From positions 62,001 to 126,000 of the forward strand of contig QXCR01000066.1 of NCBI GenBank assembly GCA_004380135.1: DNA of 64,000 nucleotides, in the 5' to 3' direction. Shown here in pieces: positions 36,448 through 48,162 of the stretch. The stretch is from Stemphylium vesicarium. Lineage: Eukaryota; Ascomycota; Dothideomycetes; Pleosporales; Pleosporaceae. The position numbers were made by a program, and so were the translations under genes. The first letter of the stretch is position 1. The number at the start of each line of letters is the position of its first letter. Below the pieces are notes generated by a model, which made no database searches, was not told the DNA's origin, and saw only the letters and a list, made by a program, of their open reading frames with translations.

Positions 36448-37458
36448 TCAATTTGCGATCCTCCCGCCGATCAATCCACCTGTGATTGGGATGTCTGCGC
36501 CCGTTGTGTACGCCGATGCATCGCTAAGCAGGTAGTTGACCGCGCCAGTTATATCTTCCGTCTCTCCAATCCTGCCTATTGGTGGCGCAGAGCTGAATAC
36601 GGAATATAGCTCTGGTTGTTGGGTTGCGCAAAGCGCGGTCATATCTGTACGAATGAAGCCCGGAGAGATGGTATTGACCCGGATTCCCAAGGGCGCGAGC
36701 TCTACAGCCAACTGTGTCATCATCAAACGAACAGCTCCTTTGGTCGCTCCATACATGCTCAACCGTTGTAAGGGTAGAGCCATGTGCGAAGCAATCGAGG
36801 CAATCAGTACCAAGCTACCTCCAGTGTTCTGGTTTTGCATGGCTTTTGCTGCGAGTTGGGCGCAAAAGTACGTGCCGAGTACGTTGACCTTTAGGAGACG
36901 TTCGCATTCTTCCCACTTGTGGTCGAAGAATGGTTTATCCGCTACGATGCCGGCCGCCGTAACACTACATGATTAGCTAGGTCATCAAAACGAGCGGGGC
37001 GCCTACCAGCTATCGATGCGTCCAAAATCTTGCTGAACTTGCGCGAATGTGTTCTCCAGGAGGTCCATTTTCGTCACGTCAGTTCTTCCTGGTCAGCAAT
37101 TTCTTTGGCTTGTGAGGCCTTCAGCTCACTGGTAGTACTCCGCCTTAACTCCGAGCCTCGAAAGATCATGCTGGGGCTTGTCTAGCACATCAAAGACGGC
37201 GATGTTGCTTCCTGCCTCCGCCACAGCCTTCACTAAAGATAGACCGATACCCCGAGCTCCACCTGTGACGATCGTTGTTCGACCTTTCAGACTCATGCGG
37301 TCAATCATCGGTCGTTGATCTTTGAAGTCGCGTCCCTGGTCGCGGTTTGCTGCCGTGCACCTACGCACCGACGTAGTGAAATGCTGTGATGAGATTCGGA
37401 CATGATTGAGGGGGTTTGGCCTTGCGAAAGCCGTTGTTGACTTCGCGAAAATGATCAT
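36448..37458 (-). CDS. Short-chain dehydrogenase/reductase with N-terminal extension
   Basis: Exons 37458-37130, 37084-37007 and 36964-36448 give 307 residues. Introns are 45 bp (GTGAGC..AAG) and 42 bp (GTAGGC..TAG). The NAD(P) motif TGGARGIG is at 65-72. TAAG replaces NAG at 138-141. The catalytic Ser is at about 192-195, with Tyr207 and Lys211 in YGATK. The C-terminus SPGFIRTDM and GADIPITGG are classical-SDR features. The first ~58 residues are Arg/Ser/Thr-rich with no acidic residue until about residue 40, which suggests a mitochondrial presequence. A shorter start at MIDRMSLKGR is possible. It sits between the regulator and the monooxygenase, on the same strand as the latter. It may oxidise a secondary alcohol to the ketone used by the monooxygenase; the substrate is unknown. 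Confidence 0.9.
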
Positions 37459-37901
37459 GTTGATTCTCAAAAGCCTATCGAACTCAAAGTCTCGTGAAAG
37501 GCCTCAAGAACTGCTCTCTCTCTGCGGCAATATCATCGATGTCATCTTGACCCCGCATGCTGTACTAGCGTAATGTGGGGTGATATTTCCGATATCCTAC
37601 GTTGCGTCGCGGGCGCACAGTCCCGCGGGATTTGGATTCCGTCACGCAACCGAAGATACAATCACGTGATCATCGGTGGCACGCTCCCCGGGCGCGACAA
37701 CTTCATCGTCCAATCGACAAACAAACATACCTTGGAGCCATTTTCTCTGCCTGATGCGTCGCACTACGTTCAAGCGTATCACACACATCCGTACATCAGT
37801 TCCGCGCGTACATGATCTTCAGCATCATCACAAAGGTCTTACTTTCATGATGTTCAGGACGTCATATTGTAGGTGCTTCTATCTCAACAAAGCCATCGGA
37901 A
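37459..37901. other. SDR promoter / monooxygenase 3' flank
   Basis: A 443-bp spacer. It holds the candidate operator at 37623-37642 and no gene. Confidence 0.6.
37623..37642 (+). promoter_or_regulatory. Candidate cluster operator, SDR promoter
   Basis: CCGCGGGATTTGGATTCCGT, 165 bp upstream of the SDR ATG. It matches the element at 39846-39865 at 17 of 20 positions. CCG/CGG half-sites are typical of Zn(II)2Cys6 regulators. Binding is inferred. Confidence 0.55.
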
Positions 37902-39682
37902 TCAGATAACGCGGCCAGCGAAACTACTCGCACGATGGATCAAACTTCTTCCGAAATCGTGCAACATCTGCCAGTTACCCTGGTACCTTCTCCAGAGTCC
38001 TAATGCAATGACGATTGATCCAAGACCATAGGTCTGCCAACTCGTCGTTCTAATCCATCGACTCAGGCGCCTTATAAACCACCATTGAGAGCCACCTTGC
38101 TCATTGAAGATTCCCCATCGCGGGATACAAGTCTCTTTCCAGTACGTACTGGCGTACCCTGGCCAGCTTGCAGCATTGCGTCCATGCTCATTGATGTACC
38201 AATTTGAGCAACCGGCCTGGAAAACCGAACCTTGGAGCTGGGAATGTATATTATTCACCCATTGAGACTCGACAGTGCTCTTCACCTCCAGGGTAGAGGC
38301 TTTTTGGTCAATGAGCGGGGTAATCATGTTTCGGGCGACAAAATCGACCTGCACTTCGCATGTGAACAACGCGGAGTTGTGAGCCGGGAATGTGTTCGGT
38401 CCAAACCTGGTTATCCGTCAGCAATTGAGAGCGCGTAGGATGACTGAAGACGACTTACAGGATTGCAAAGTTCGGAAAGTTGTGCACGAAAGAACCCATA
38501 TACGCCTGGGCGCCTCGATGCTCTTTCCACTGCTGATTGAGAGACTTCCCGTCTTTGCCCAGCACCTCCATTGGAGTGAGGAACTGTTGGACTTGGAAGC
38601 CGGTTCCCAGAACAATGACATCGAACTCGCCCTTACGGCCGTTTTCACTGACAATGCCGGTCTCGTCGATCTCTTTGATGCCTTCTGGTATGAGCTCGAA
38701 ATTGGGTTCGTCCAAAGCATCCAGATAGTTCGGATCAAAGATTCGGCGCTTGCAGCCTACAGAATCTCATTAGTGTTATCGAATATTGGAAACGTCTCGT
38801 TCACTCACCTAGGGGGAAGTCTGGGACCAGATAGTCGTGGTACTTCTCGGGCGCTCTCGAGTAGATGTACTTCTTCGCGCTGTCTTCTACGGCGGCTCTC
38901 TTGATGCTTGCTTTCACCCCAGGCATATATGTTGCGACGAGATCGTCATTCTCGATGAACAGCTGCAACCTCTTCCATCTCTCCCAGAACGGTATATAGC
39001 GGAATGCCCAAGTCTCTGCCTTGGTGAAGTAGCGGTTCGGGCGCTCATGGTACCATTGTCGGGAGCGCGCGTACTGCGTGACTGAAGCTACGTCCTTGAT
39101 CACTGCCGGTACAACTTGGGCTGCTGAGCACCCGTTTCCAATGACAGCCATACGCTTCCCTTTGTAGTCGTACGAGTGATCCCATCGCGCGGTGTGGAAT
39201 ATGGCACCTTGGAAGTTATCCATGCCTGGAAATTTGACGTCTCGTGGGTACGAGATACCGCCTACTGCCGAGATGAACATCGAGGCGCTCCGTACAAATT
39301 CGATTTTCGTCTTCTGGTCTTTGAATTCGACGTCCCATTTTGCAGTCGCAGGATTCCAGCTTGCACCGAGACATTCGGCGGAGAAGCACATGTGCTTGCG
39401 CAAATCGAACTTGTCAACCGTGGATTCGATGTATTCGAGGATTTCGTTGCCTTCGCAAAGCTCCTTGCTCCAATTTGGATTGATGTTGAAATGAAAGGAG
39501 TAAAGTATGGTAGGCACATCGCAGCCGATTCCAGGATACGTGTTGGTGCGCCATGTTCCTCCCACTCCATCGAGCTTCTCGTAGATGGTGAAATCACGGA
39601 AGCCAAGTTTGTGGCGGAGAGTGTAGGCCATGGAGATACCGGACGGCCCAGCACCGATGACAATTACATCTGGAGAAGCCAT
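37902..39682 (-). CDS. Type I Baeyer-Villiger flavin monooxygenase
   Basis: Exons 39682-38809, 38756-38459 and 38406-37902 give 558 residues. Both introns are 52 bp with GTGAGT and GTAAGT donors. The FAD motif GAGPSG is at 10-15. The Baeyer-Villiger fingerprint FxGxxxHxxxWD is intact at 157-168 (FQGAIFHTARWD), and the NADPH motif GNGCSA is at 182-187. A GTGF(Q) segment typical of the family lies in exon 2. This marks NADPH-dependent conversion of ketones to esters or lactones rather than N-hydroxylation. The C-terminus has aromatic residues and a hydrophobic stretch (YGLGSIVIALGLW), possibly a membrane anchor. Divergent from the MFS gene (388 bp) and upstream of the SDR on the same strand. 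The substrate is unknown; no esterase or hydrolase for a lactone product is seen nearby. Confidence 0.92.
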
Positions 39683-39845
39683 GGTTGGGCCAAGTAAGAG
39701 ATCAAGGAGTTGTTGGATTGAGAGTCAGCGAGGCTTGGTAGGCGCGTCGAACATGTGGTATATCCCCGCCATATTTTGGCTGATGACGCACCGCATATTG
39801 CGCGTCGGAAATGCCATCATACACCACGACTCAATTCCCGCGAAT

Positions 39846-39865
39846 CCGTGGGATTTGAATCCCGT
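39846..39865 (+). promoter_or_regulatory. Candidate cluster operator, monooxygenase/MFS divergent promoter
   Basis: CCGTGGGATTTGAATCCCGT, 164 bp upstream of the monooxygenase ATG and 206 bp upstream of the MFS ATG. The core GGGATT-TG-AATCCC is a perfect inverted repeat around a 2-bp spacer. It could serve both genes. Confidence 0.55.
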
Positions 39866-40070
39866 GGTAAGAATGCGGGGTGCATTAGACCGCGTCCTAG
39901 TTGCAGAGCGCGGGGGATGCGCTAAACCCAATTAAGATGTGCACGCTGAGGTGCAAAAGGTCGGCAAGACTAATCAGAACAAACGCAAACATAAAAGACA
40001 GCTAAAAATCTGGTGTTCGAAAGATATATTGAATCACATCAAATTTCTTACAGTGGTTCTAATAGCCATC

Positions 40071-41852
40071 ATGTTCGGCTCCGTTAAAGGTCGCCTACTG
40101 TACCGCATGATGCGCTTGAGCTGCGGAGTGGTAAGCATGAGAAACCTGTCGCTATTGGGAAGATACTAACAGGATTAAGTCTTTCATGCTCTATGGGTGA
40201 GTTGGTTCATTGAATGAAAGCCTAGAGTGGCGAGTCCTTACTTCGTCAGCTACGATGCCGGCGTCCTTGGAGGGGTGCAGACCACAGAACCCTTCCTTTT
40301 CGCCATGGGGGTATGCTCTTCGCTCTTCTTCGCAGGCCGAAGCAACCCTATTCTGACTATATGTAGCACCCTACCGGCGGATACGTCATCCCAATGATAG
40401 CCTCCTCATACACTCTCGCCGCAACCGTATGCTCCCTCTTCGTCTCGGTAGTCGGCATGCCGCTCGGTCGTCGCAACATCATACTCCTTGGAAACCTCTG
40501 CGTCATCGTTGGGGCTTCTCTCCAAGCTAGCGCATGGGGCGTTCCGCACATGATCGTCGGACGCCTGATTTGTGGCTTCGGCATCGGCTTCATATCGTGT
40601 ACCGTGCCGACATACATGGCAGAGATGTCGATAGAAGCTGCTCAAAGGGGTCCAGAGGTAGCGTTCACTTGCTGTCTGCTCATAAGTGGCATCCCGATTG
40701 CATACTGGATAGACTTTGGCTTCACGCGCATGACGAATCAGGTATCGTGGCGGTTTCCGATCGGCTTCCAGGCTTTCTTTGCTATCATTTCTGGTACTGT
40801 CATGCTGTTCCTTCCTGATACGCCGAGATGGTACTACGCAAAGGGAAGAGAGGTGGAAGGAGATGATGTGCTTCGCAAGCTACACGACAAGGATCTCAAC
40901 CACCCCAATGTACAGGCTATGAAAGCGGAGATCATGAACACGATCAGGCTGGAGTCGGAAAAAGAGAACGAGTTCAACATCTGGGGCTTATTCTGGGACA
41001 ACAGCGATCTGAAGGTTGGTCGAAGAATTCGAATCTCTTTCCTCGTTCTGTCGCTGCAGCAGATGATGGGTAAGGACATCCACTCACGTTCTGGTTGATC
41101 ATCTACTGACTATGTGCAAAGGCATCAACCTATCCGTCTACTACTCCACCGTCATCTTCAAGAACATCGGTCTCTCCGATTTCTTGTCTCAGCTTCTCGC
41201 TGCCGTCATGAACACCATGTTCGCAATCGGAACATACCCGCTTCCTCCTACTATCGAGCGTTTTGGCCGTCGGCGCATCATGCTGTACTCCGCATTTGTC
41301 TGCGCACTCCTCATGACAGTGTTTGTTGTTCTAATCGGCATACCGAGCCCAACGATTGGCATGCAGTGGGGTGCGGCTGTAGTCATCTGTATCTGGAACA
41401 TGGTCTTCGGATATGGTTGGATCGGTGTACCTTGGCTATATGGACCTGAAGTAAGATTTTCGCTCAAATGTTGTTAGATATGCGCGATAGTGGCTCCATT
41501 CTTTTGCCATTCCTACTGACGCCGTTAGATCGCACCCCTCAAGCACCGTCACGTTGGCGGTGCAGCCGGTGCATTCGGAGAGTGGCTTTTAAGTTTCATC
41601 ACTGTATTTGCCGGAGGTATCGCACTCGACAACATCGGCTGGAAGATCTGGATCTGGATGTTGTTGAGTAACTGGGTTGCGATGCCTTTTGTGTGGCTCA
41701 TGTGTCCCGAAACGACGGGAAAGAGCCTCGAGGAGATTGACCTCCTGTTTGCAAAGGAACACGTGAGAGAGAGCATATTAGCAGAAAGAGTGACAGGGAG
41801 TAGTGCAGAAAGCAAAGAAGTGGACAGTGTGAGGATTGAGAAGGTAGCATAG
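40071..41852 (+). CDS. MFS sugar-porter family transporter
   Basis: Six exons: 40071-40130, 40180-40196, 40250-40310, 40367-41069, 41122-41450 and 41529-41852, giving 497 residues. The 17-bp second exon is required to read SFMLYGYDAGVLGGVQTTEPF, a standard sugar-porter first-helix motif, so the micro-exon is supported by the protein. Other family marks are GRR after TM2, GRLICGFGIGF, PDTPRWYYAKGR after TM6, ERFGRRR after TM8 and PETTGKSLEEID at the end of TM12. Twelve membrane segments are expected. Divergent from the monooxygenase and sharing its promoter, it probably imports the pathway substrate or a carbohydrate precursor. Substrate identity cannot be read from the sequence. Confidence 0.9.
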
Positions 41853-41967
41853 ATGTGGATTGCAAGCTGCATCATAAGCCAGTCTTAGAGGCTTTCGCTA
41901 ACGCAATTGGGAAATCTTTTTCCAATAACATCTGGAGATAGATGGCCGAGAGACACATTCCCCTTGA

Positions 41968-43769
41968 TTACTCCTCGACGTTGTTGTCCTGGTTGTCCTC
42001 CTCCTGCTCGAGACCAAGATCGTCCATCAACTTCTCGACTAGTTGCAGGTATGCTTCAAGGTTCTTTGTTGTGCTGCCGTTGCATGTTGCTGCCAGTTCC
42101 TTTGCCAAAAAGCGTGTGGCTTGGATGAGTTGTTTGGCGCTGTCGGTATCTGGTGAAGCTGCCACAGCCTCCCACAGTTCGTGGAGGTTGTTGGCGCAGA
42201 TGGCTGTTCCATGTGCGTTGATGAACGCATCTGTGGAGTCGTGGTGAGCTTTAATGATCACTTTCATCGCGCGACGATGGTCCCCAAGCCAAATCTAGAG
42301 GTCGGACGAGATTTGCTGGAACTTTGGCGGCGGGGCTCGGGGTTCTTCTGACATGAAGCCTGAGCGAGCCTCCATCCAATGCGCACACGTTTCGTGGTTA
42401 TAGGCCTTATCTGTTCCGTCGTCCAGTTCTGCGGATTCGTTGATGTCATGGTATAGCAGGTACAGACTCAATTTGGATCGAAGAGAGCCAAATGTAGCGT
42501 GCATCTTCGTCTTGCGTAAAAAAGAGGCAAATTGAAGTAATGAACCGGGTGTGAGAGTGGCGGCCTTGGCTAGCTTTAGATACGTTCCTTATGACTGTTA
42601 ACGTGGGATGCAAGGTTCATCGTTGCTGTAACGTACCTTGAAGAAGGCATGAGCCTTGTCGGCATCATTTGTAGCTGCGTGAGCAGTGTCGGGTTGGAGG
42701 CTGTGGATCAACTATTGTATTGCTCTTTGTTATCATATTGTGATGTTCGTGTACAGGAGCTCTCAGCTCAGAGGTAAGTGCACTTGCCCACAGGGCAGTG
42801 CCTGCTACAATAGAATATCATGTGACTCTAGTCACGTGGTTACATCATTCCTGCTGAAGTGGACGTCGAAGTTGAGTAGGCGACTTATGGCAGAAACTTT
42901 GACCATCTCATCGCTTGCCCATATCTTCTGCTGTCTCTTGACAGACTTCTCGATGTCATCAAGTTGCCATTCTGCCCCAGCGACTGCGCACTGGTTGATA
43001 GTTCCCAGAATGTCCAGCGTACGGCTTACCTTTGTGGGGAACTCGATGCGTGCAGTGTCCTTCACTGGTCTGAACCCTCCAGCACTGAGCGCCTTATTCA
43101 TCTGCTCGGCGAGGTAGGTCTTGATCAGCTGTGACCATCTGGACTGTCGGTCTCGTGCGGCGGTGGAGCCGTCATTGCGGAAAGGATGAAAGAAAAAGAC
43201 ATCTTCGGTCATTAAAGGAATGGCGGTACAAAGTTGGAACCAGTGAGTCATGTTTTTTGTGATGCATCAAGTAAGAAAAATACCTTCGTCTTCGGGTCTC
43301 GGTTGACTAGTTCGTAAAAGGTTAATCTGTCAGAGTGCTGGACGTTGAATCGCACCACGACCTTTGACATGTTCTCCACTAGTGGCCATATCGATAGCTC
43401 TGGTAGGGCAAGTAGGGTATCGGTAGAAGAGTTCACTTTGATCTTTATCTTCTCGATGCGCTGATAAGCAGTCTGCACATCGGGGTTGGTGGCGTCGACT
43501 GGAGCGGGTTTGGTCGAACTCAGGATATCTGCATTCGACGGACGCAGTCCCACCTACAGAGCCCTGTCTTTACTGTCCTTCTTGTTGATCTCAGTTGACG
43601 ACTCCTCCGGCGAGGTGACGTTGTCAACACGTCGCTCAACTAGCATAGAGGCGGTGCTGGTCCGGTTGTTAACTTGCAAGAGAACATGATCCTCTTTGAC
43701 TGGAGCTTCGACACAGTATAGCGCGTGGCTAAAGGCGTATCCTCGTTTCTGGCTAATGACCGGTGGCAT
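41968..43769 (-). pseudogene. Hypothetical protein gene with two TAG stops and a one-base loss
   Basis: Exons on the minus strand are 43769-42844, 42711-42637 and 42573-41968, with GTAACC..TAG and GTACGT..AAG introns. The frame carries TAG at 43554-43556 and at 42295-42297, with coding sense continuing on both sides (DRAL, stop, VGLRPSNAD; SSDL, stop, IWLGDHRRAM). Near 43253-43258 a loss of one base in an A6 run shifts LLDASQK into the frame of MTHWFQLCTAIPLMTEDVFFF. Restored conceptually it is about 530 residues, with no recognised domain and an acidic C-terminus. Neither TAG alone proves death, since the first could lie in an unrecognised intron, but together they suggest a pseudogene. Confidence 0.55.
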
Positions 43770-43775
43770 GATGAG

Positions 43776-43797
43776 GTTTGTTGTTGTTGTTGTTGTT
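43776..43797. repeat. GTT trinucleotide microsatellite
   Basis: About six GTT units lie immediately upstream of the start of the minus-strand hypothetical gene. Confidence 0.7.
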
Positions 43798-44102
43798 ACG
43801 GAGAGGAGAAATGAAACGATGAACAGAATAAAGGCAGTATGATAGTCAAGGTTGTGGATATGAGGATAGGACGTGGTTTTCAGAAAGCTCAGGATCGGCC
43901 TGAGTACCTATACGCTAGCGTGCCGACGGGTGACCGCCCTTGGTTCAATTTCCCAGACTCACCTTCGCCTTGGATTACGCCAGCCGGGCAGTGACTATAT
44001 TTCTTACACTTTGGCTGTTTGTTCTCAAATATCCTCTCACTTTTGACATCTTCAGCACAAACTTCATCCTCATCATCCTCATCATTTTCTATCGCTCCAA
44101 CG

Positions 44103-44869
44103 ATGCCCCCAGGCCGAAACCATAGCGAAAGGCCGGCAGCCGGCCCGCAGCGCCGAGCGACCCGGTTACAGCGCAGTGTCTCGCGGCCATCAAAGCCGCC
44201 AGGCTCGCCACATAGACCGTGAGTGATGCTGAGGAGGACGACCTGGATCTCGAGGACAAACTAAAGAGCATGGCAGACGCTCAATACGTTGTCGTCACCA
44301 AAGCAACTGAGTCCGCTCACCTAGAAGCGCTGTCTGACCCCGTTCCCGATGAAGGATCGGATGAAGAGATGGATATTCAAGAAATAAAAATGATTTGCAT
44401 CATAGACGATATTCGCGCTGCACAGGATCCAGAGCGTAAAGCAGCTTGCATCCGAGAACTACAACGAGCTGGTGAGGAGCTCGTACGGATCGCTACGAAA
44501 GATTTTGGCGCTCAAATGTCGAAGGCATGGGCTCCATCAGCCAAAATGGACGAAGCAGGCCAGAAGAAGTGTAAGCTACCATGACATTGAATTTGCTATG
44601 TCAAGATGGATGCTAATATGAGTCTGGTGATGGATGAAGAAATCAAGCTTTGGGAAGATGACAAGCAGAATCAACCACCGGAGGATGCCTTCGCTCCTGA
44701 CATCAAGCCTGGATTATCACTTAATGAATATATTTGCGAGGATGATACAGTCCACTACATCGACCCGCACTCCGGAAGACGGGTGGGGGAGCCGATCTAT
44801 CGCGACGGGAAAAAGTCTATTGGGAGAAAATATCATATAGGGAAATGCAAGCTGCAAATAATCGAATAG
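44103..44869 (+). CDS. Small acidic hypothetical protein
   Basis: An ATG at 44103 opens a basic, Pro/Arg-rich N-terminus (PPGRNHSERPAAG) to a TGA at 44220-44222. A frame overlapping by one base (from 44219) continues with SDAEEDDLDLEDKL and reads to 44568. A 54-bp intron (44569-44622, GTGTAA..GAG with a GCTAAT branch point) then leads to an exon ending at 44869. The join at 44219 needs either a one-base loss or a short unusual intron; a functional start at MADAQYVVV (44270) avoids the problem. From there the protein is ~180 residues, acidic, with alternating charged helices. No family is recognised. Confidence 0.4.
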
Positions 44870-45682
44870 TGTGGGGATTGTGCAATTAGGCAGCATAAAT
44901 GCCAACATTGGAATTCACCACGACTCAGTCTGACTGGCTTTCACGGATACAATCGAGAGCTTCTTGCCAGAAGAAGAACGCTGCATCCTGCAGAGGCTAC
45001 TACAATGCGATCGTGGTGCTTTCAACATCTCTTCCAAAAAAAAAGACCGGCGTATTTGTTTAGCTTTGTCGCTGAACTGAACAACGACAAGCATGAAAAG
45101 TGTTGCTGTGAGGCCTCACCCCGAGCTGTGTGGCTAGCGGCTGTGACTGCAATGCAACCTTTGGCACCGACACGCAGTGAGAAAACAAGATGTTGGCGCT
45201 GCAAACCTAAATCAACCCCCAAATGCCGTCACAGTTAGACCCAAGACTGTGCTGACACGAACGGATACTTCAACCAGAATGATACATAGTGTAACACGAG
45301 TGTAGTTTTCCTGTCTTGTTTTGGGAGTCTGAGACGATGGCATTTTGTCCACCCGTAGTCATCAGGCTAACAACAAGCCCTGATCATGCGCTCGTGCGAC
45401 TACGCTGCAATTTTCTTCACACTCGGCCACACTTTGGAACGTCAATATTCACCAGTGCACTCAGATACCGACTGCGTATAAAGCCACAGCTGTGATTGAT
45501 TGTATAGTCTGTCGCTTGGATCCTGAAAAATGAGGAAAAAAGAATGTATCGCAAGTCGTCAAAGATAGATTGCGATGCAAAACTAAGCGCAGGCGTGCAT
45601 CCTATGCTCATTTGATCGTTCACCTCTCTTTGACTAACTTGGCCCGTGGCCCCATTGCTCTAGAGAGAGGAACCGTTTCAAT
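44870..45682. other. Intergenic
   Basis: No gene is seen. The sequence contains only short frames and the 3' flank of the peroxygenase gene. Confidence 0.5.
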
Positions 45683-46642
45683 CTAAGTCTCCTTTCGTAC
45701 CATAATACTCCTACGCTCCCAAGGAGTCATCATCTCCTCAGCCTGGTAGTTGGTAGCGTTGAAGATAAGCTCCGAGTACTCGAAGAGAGTGTCAGTGCCG
45801 ATTTCAATGGTAGGTGTCTTCCAACCCAGGTTGGTCGGCAAGCGCTCATTTTCTGTCATTTCGTCAGTCCAATCTCTCCATTGTAGGTTCTACAAGACTC
45901 ACCGAACAGAAACTCGACCTGGTCCCTCCTGGCTGTCTTGTTTTCGCGGTCGCCAAAGACCATGAGGTATGCTGCACCTTCACCAGCGCTGAACTGACCG
46001 GCGAGCTCGGAAAGGGCAAACTGCGGGTTGAACTTGACGGAATCAAGCATGCGAGCAAGGCGGGCGTTGGCAGCCATCTGAACGTTGATCCATGGGGCAG
46101 TCCAGAAGGCGCGGGTTCGGTCAAAGACGGTTTGATTGAAGGAGGTCGAGTCGTTGCCGAAAGCGTTGTCTGCACGACTGAACGATCATCAAAGTCAGCC
46201 CAAAGCTCCGAATCATCGTTCTAGGGGCAAAGAGAAGTGAGTGCGTACCTTAAGCTAGCATCATGCTCCAGAATATTGTGGTTGCTCAACGTGTCCAGGC
46301 CCCAGGTCGAGGCATTCTTGTCCGGGTTTGTAGTGAGAGCAAAGTCGTTCAGAAACTTTCCAAACTCGTCGGTGAAGTTCAAGGCCGTCTTAAGCGCATA
46401 TTTGACTTGCTCGAGCGTGAAGTCGCGGCCGTTATGGGGGAGATATTCGTGGTTCGCGAGGGTGTTGAGCATGGGACAGGGACCACGAGCTGTGATGGTT
46501 AGACTTAAGTTTACAAACACCTTCAACACCATTGTCACTTACAGTCTCCACTTCCGGCTGGGTGCCAGCTTGACATAGAGCCCTGGGCGTCGACGAGGCC
46601 GACAGCCGCAAGGGCAACTAAGGTCATGGACGGAAAGCGCAT
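45683..46642 (-). CDS. Secreted heme-thiolate peroxidase (unspecific peroxygenase/chloroperoxidase family)
   Basis: Exons 46642-46543, 46489-46249, 46177-45903 and 45852-45683 give 261 residues, the length of the short peroxygenase group. The signal peptide MRFPSMTLVALAAVGLVDA is followed by QGSM. The heme motif is PCP at 37-39, with Cys38 as axial ligand (GPCPMLNTLANHEYLPHNGR). The acid-base and metal site is EHDASLS near 108-114. Six N-x-S/T sites suggest heavy glycosylation. The third exon acceptor (GTTCAG) was chosen because it restores the EHDASLSRAD run. These enzymes use H2O2 to hydroxylate or epoxidise alkyl and aromatic compounds, or halogenate, outside the cell. It lies 3.8 kb from the monooxygenase set, but its promoter lacks the shared 20-bp element. 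Confidence 0.92.
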
Positions 46643-48162
46643 GTTGTTGACTGGGATATGGTCCTGTAAAAGCCTGTGAAAGATTATGTTTTCGTCTGCT
46701 GGAATGAGTTGCGCTGGTTGAGATAGTGTTCAAGTGCTGCCTGGAGTGTCTTATACTTCACTGTCGGACAACAAACAAACGCCACCGCAGTGCTATCCAC
46801 GCGTACCAGGCGGCCTTGCGTCAACTGAGACTGACTTCCAAGATCTAGCGAGATTTCGGAAGCATCCATATTGTTCATTACGAGCGGACTACTTGGCCGA
46901 TGCCTTGTTTGGGTCGTGTTGCGAACCCTAGCCCTTAGGCCCGACCAACGGTCAGTAGTCCAGCTCGTCTAAGACCCATTCTCCCGTAATTCAACATGGC
47001 AAACAGCTGCCAGCACCCCAATTGTGCGGGGCAGCCTAGGATGATTCGCAATTACTTTTCGTTCAGTGGCTGAGCTCGGCAAGGATGTTTCTACTCGGGT
47101 TCGCAAGGCATAATATCCGAGGAAACCACCCGCCACAAGTTATCCTGTCGTATCCATGGCATGCTGATCCTGCATAAACAGCATCATCTCCTACTTCGCT
47201 AAGCGAGCATATGACTCGGTTTTGACGTCAAGAACGCGTCTCCTGTACACTTGGCCTCATAGTTCTTTGCCAAGTACGACAGTTCGCTTGCCCAAACTAG
47301 GCAAAAACGCGAGTGTAGTACAACAGTGGCTGAGTGATTACTGTAGCACACGCACCGGAATGAGGAAGAAAATGGGATATCTCGCTGTAAGAAGCCTCCC
47401 CTGTTTCATGAAGAAAGCTGGTAATCTTCGGGTAAGGTTTCGTACTATCTCTTCACCACGCCATGTTGTGCGCTTCTACAGCGGGATCCGCGCGACCAGG
47501 TGATCCTCGGGCCGAAACTTTTAGATCTGGGGCACCTACTCTACGCTAACAACGCCCCATAATCGGAGTATATAGACAGCCGAAAGCGAGTCGTGTCGCA
47601 GGTCGGCGCTGCGAAGTAGACGCTGACAAAAAGGACAAGGGTAAATTGCGACAGCTGATATAGGCAGGACCTGCCTTTGCATAGCGCGTGTGAGATGTTT
47701 GTAGGTTACTGACTGTTCTCGTCTGGTTCTCATGTTGGACGAGCTTGATCGCCATTTTCCATCGTGAACATGTCGAACAAACCCGTGATGATACTTCAAC
47801 CCCTGTTGCTTGACTGAAGCCGAGATAGTTTCCCGCTATCACGTCTTGCACAGACACCGCGATATCCAAGGGAGGGTCACATCGTATAGAGTACAGCCTA
47901 GAGGGACCTCTTCAAAGTAACTAAAAATGACGGCCACCATCGCATTGCCGAGCAGCCTTATTAGCCTGTCAACATGGTGCGCTTGAGTGTGAGGCGTCTA
48001 CCCGCGACAGCCACCGGATTCTCATCGGCCGCGGGAGCTAGCGCAAAGCGCTACAGCCACCAAAGGATCGCCAAGGCTCCCGTCCCCGACACATAATCCG
48101 AATCCCAGGGCATGTCATTGGTACAATGTTGAAATCGTCAACTACCGAATGGCATGTCGGCT
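46643..48162. other. Intergenic
   Basis: Promoter of the peroxygenase gene, then ~1.2 kb with no supported gene. A minus-strand frame at 47546-47869 starts with TTG and has no features. Confidence 0.5.

Noticed and set aside
34316..46642. Polyketide or peptide secondary-metabolite cluster
   Set aside because: No backbone synthase, tailoring P450 or acyl-carrier motif is present; only oxidoreductases, a transporter and a regulator.
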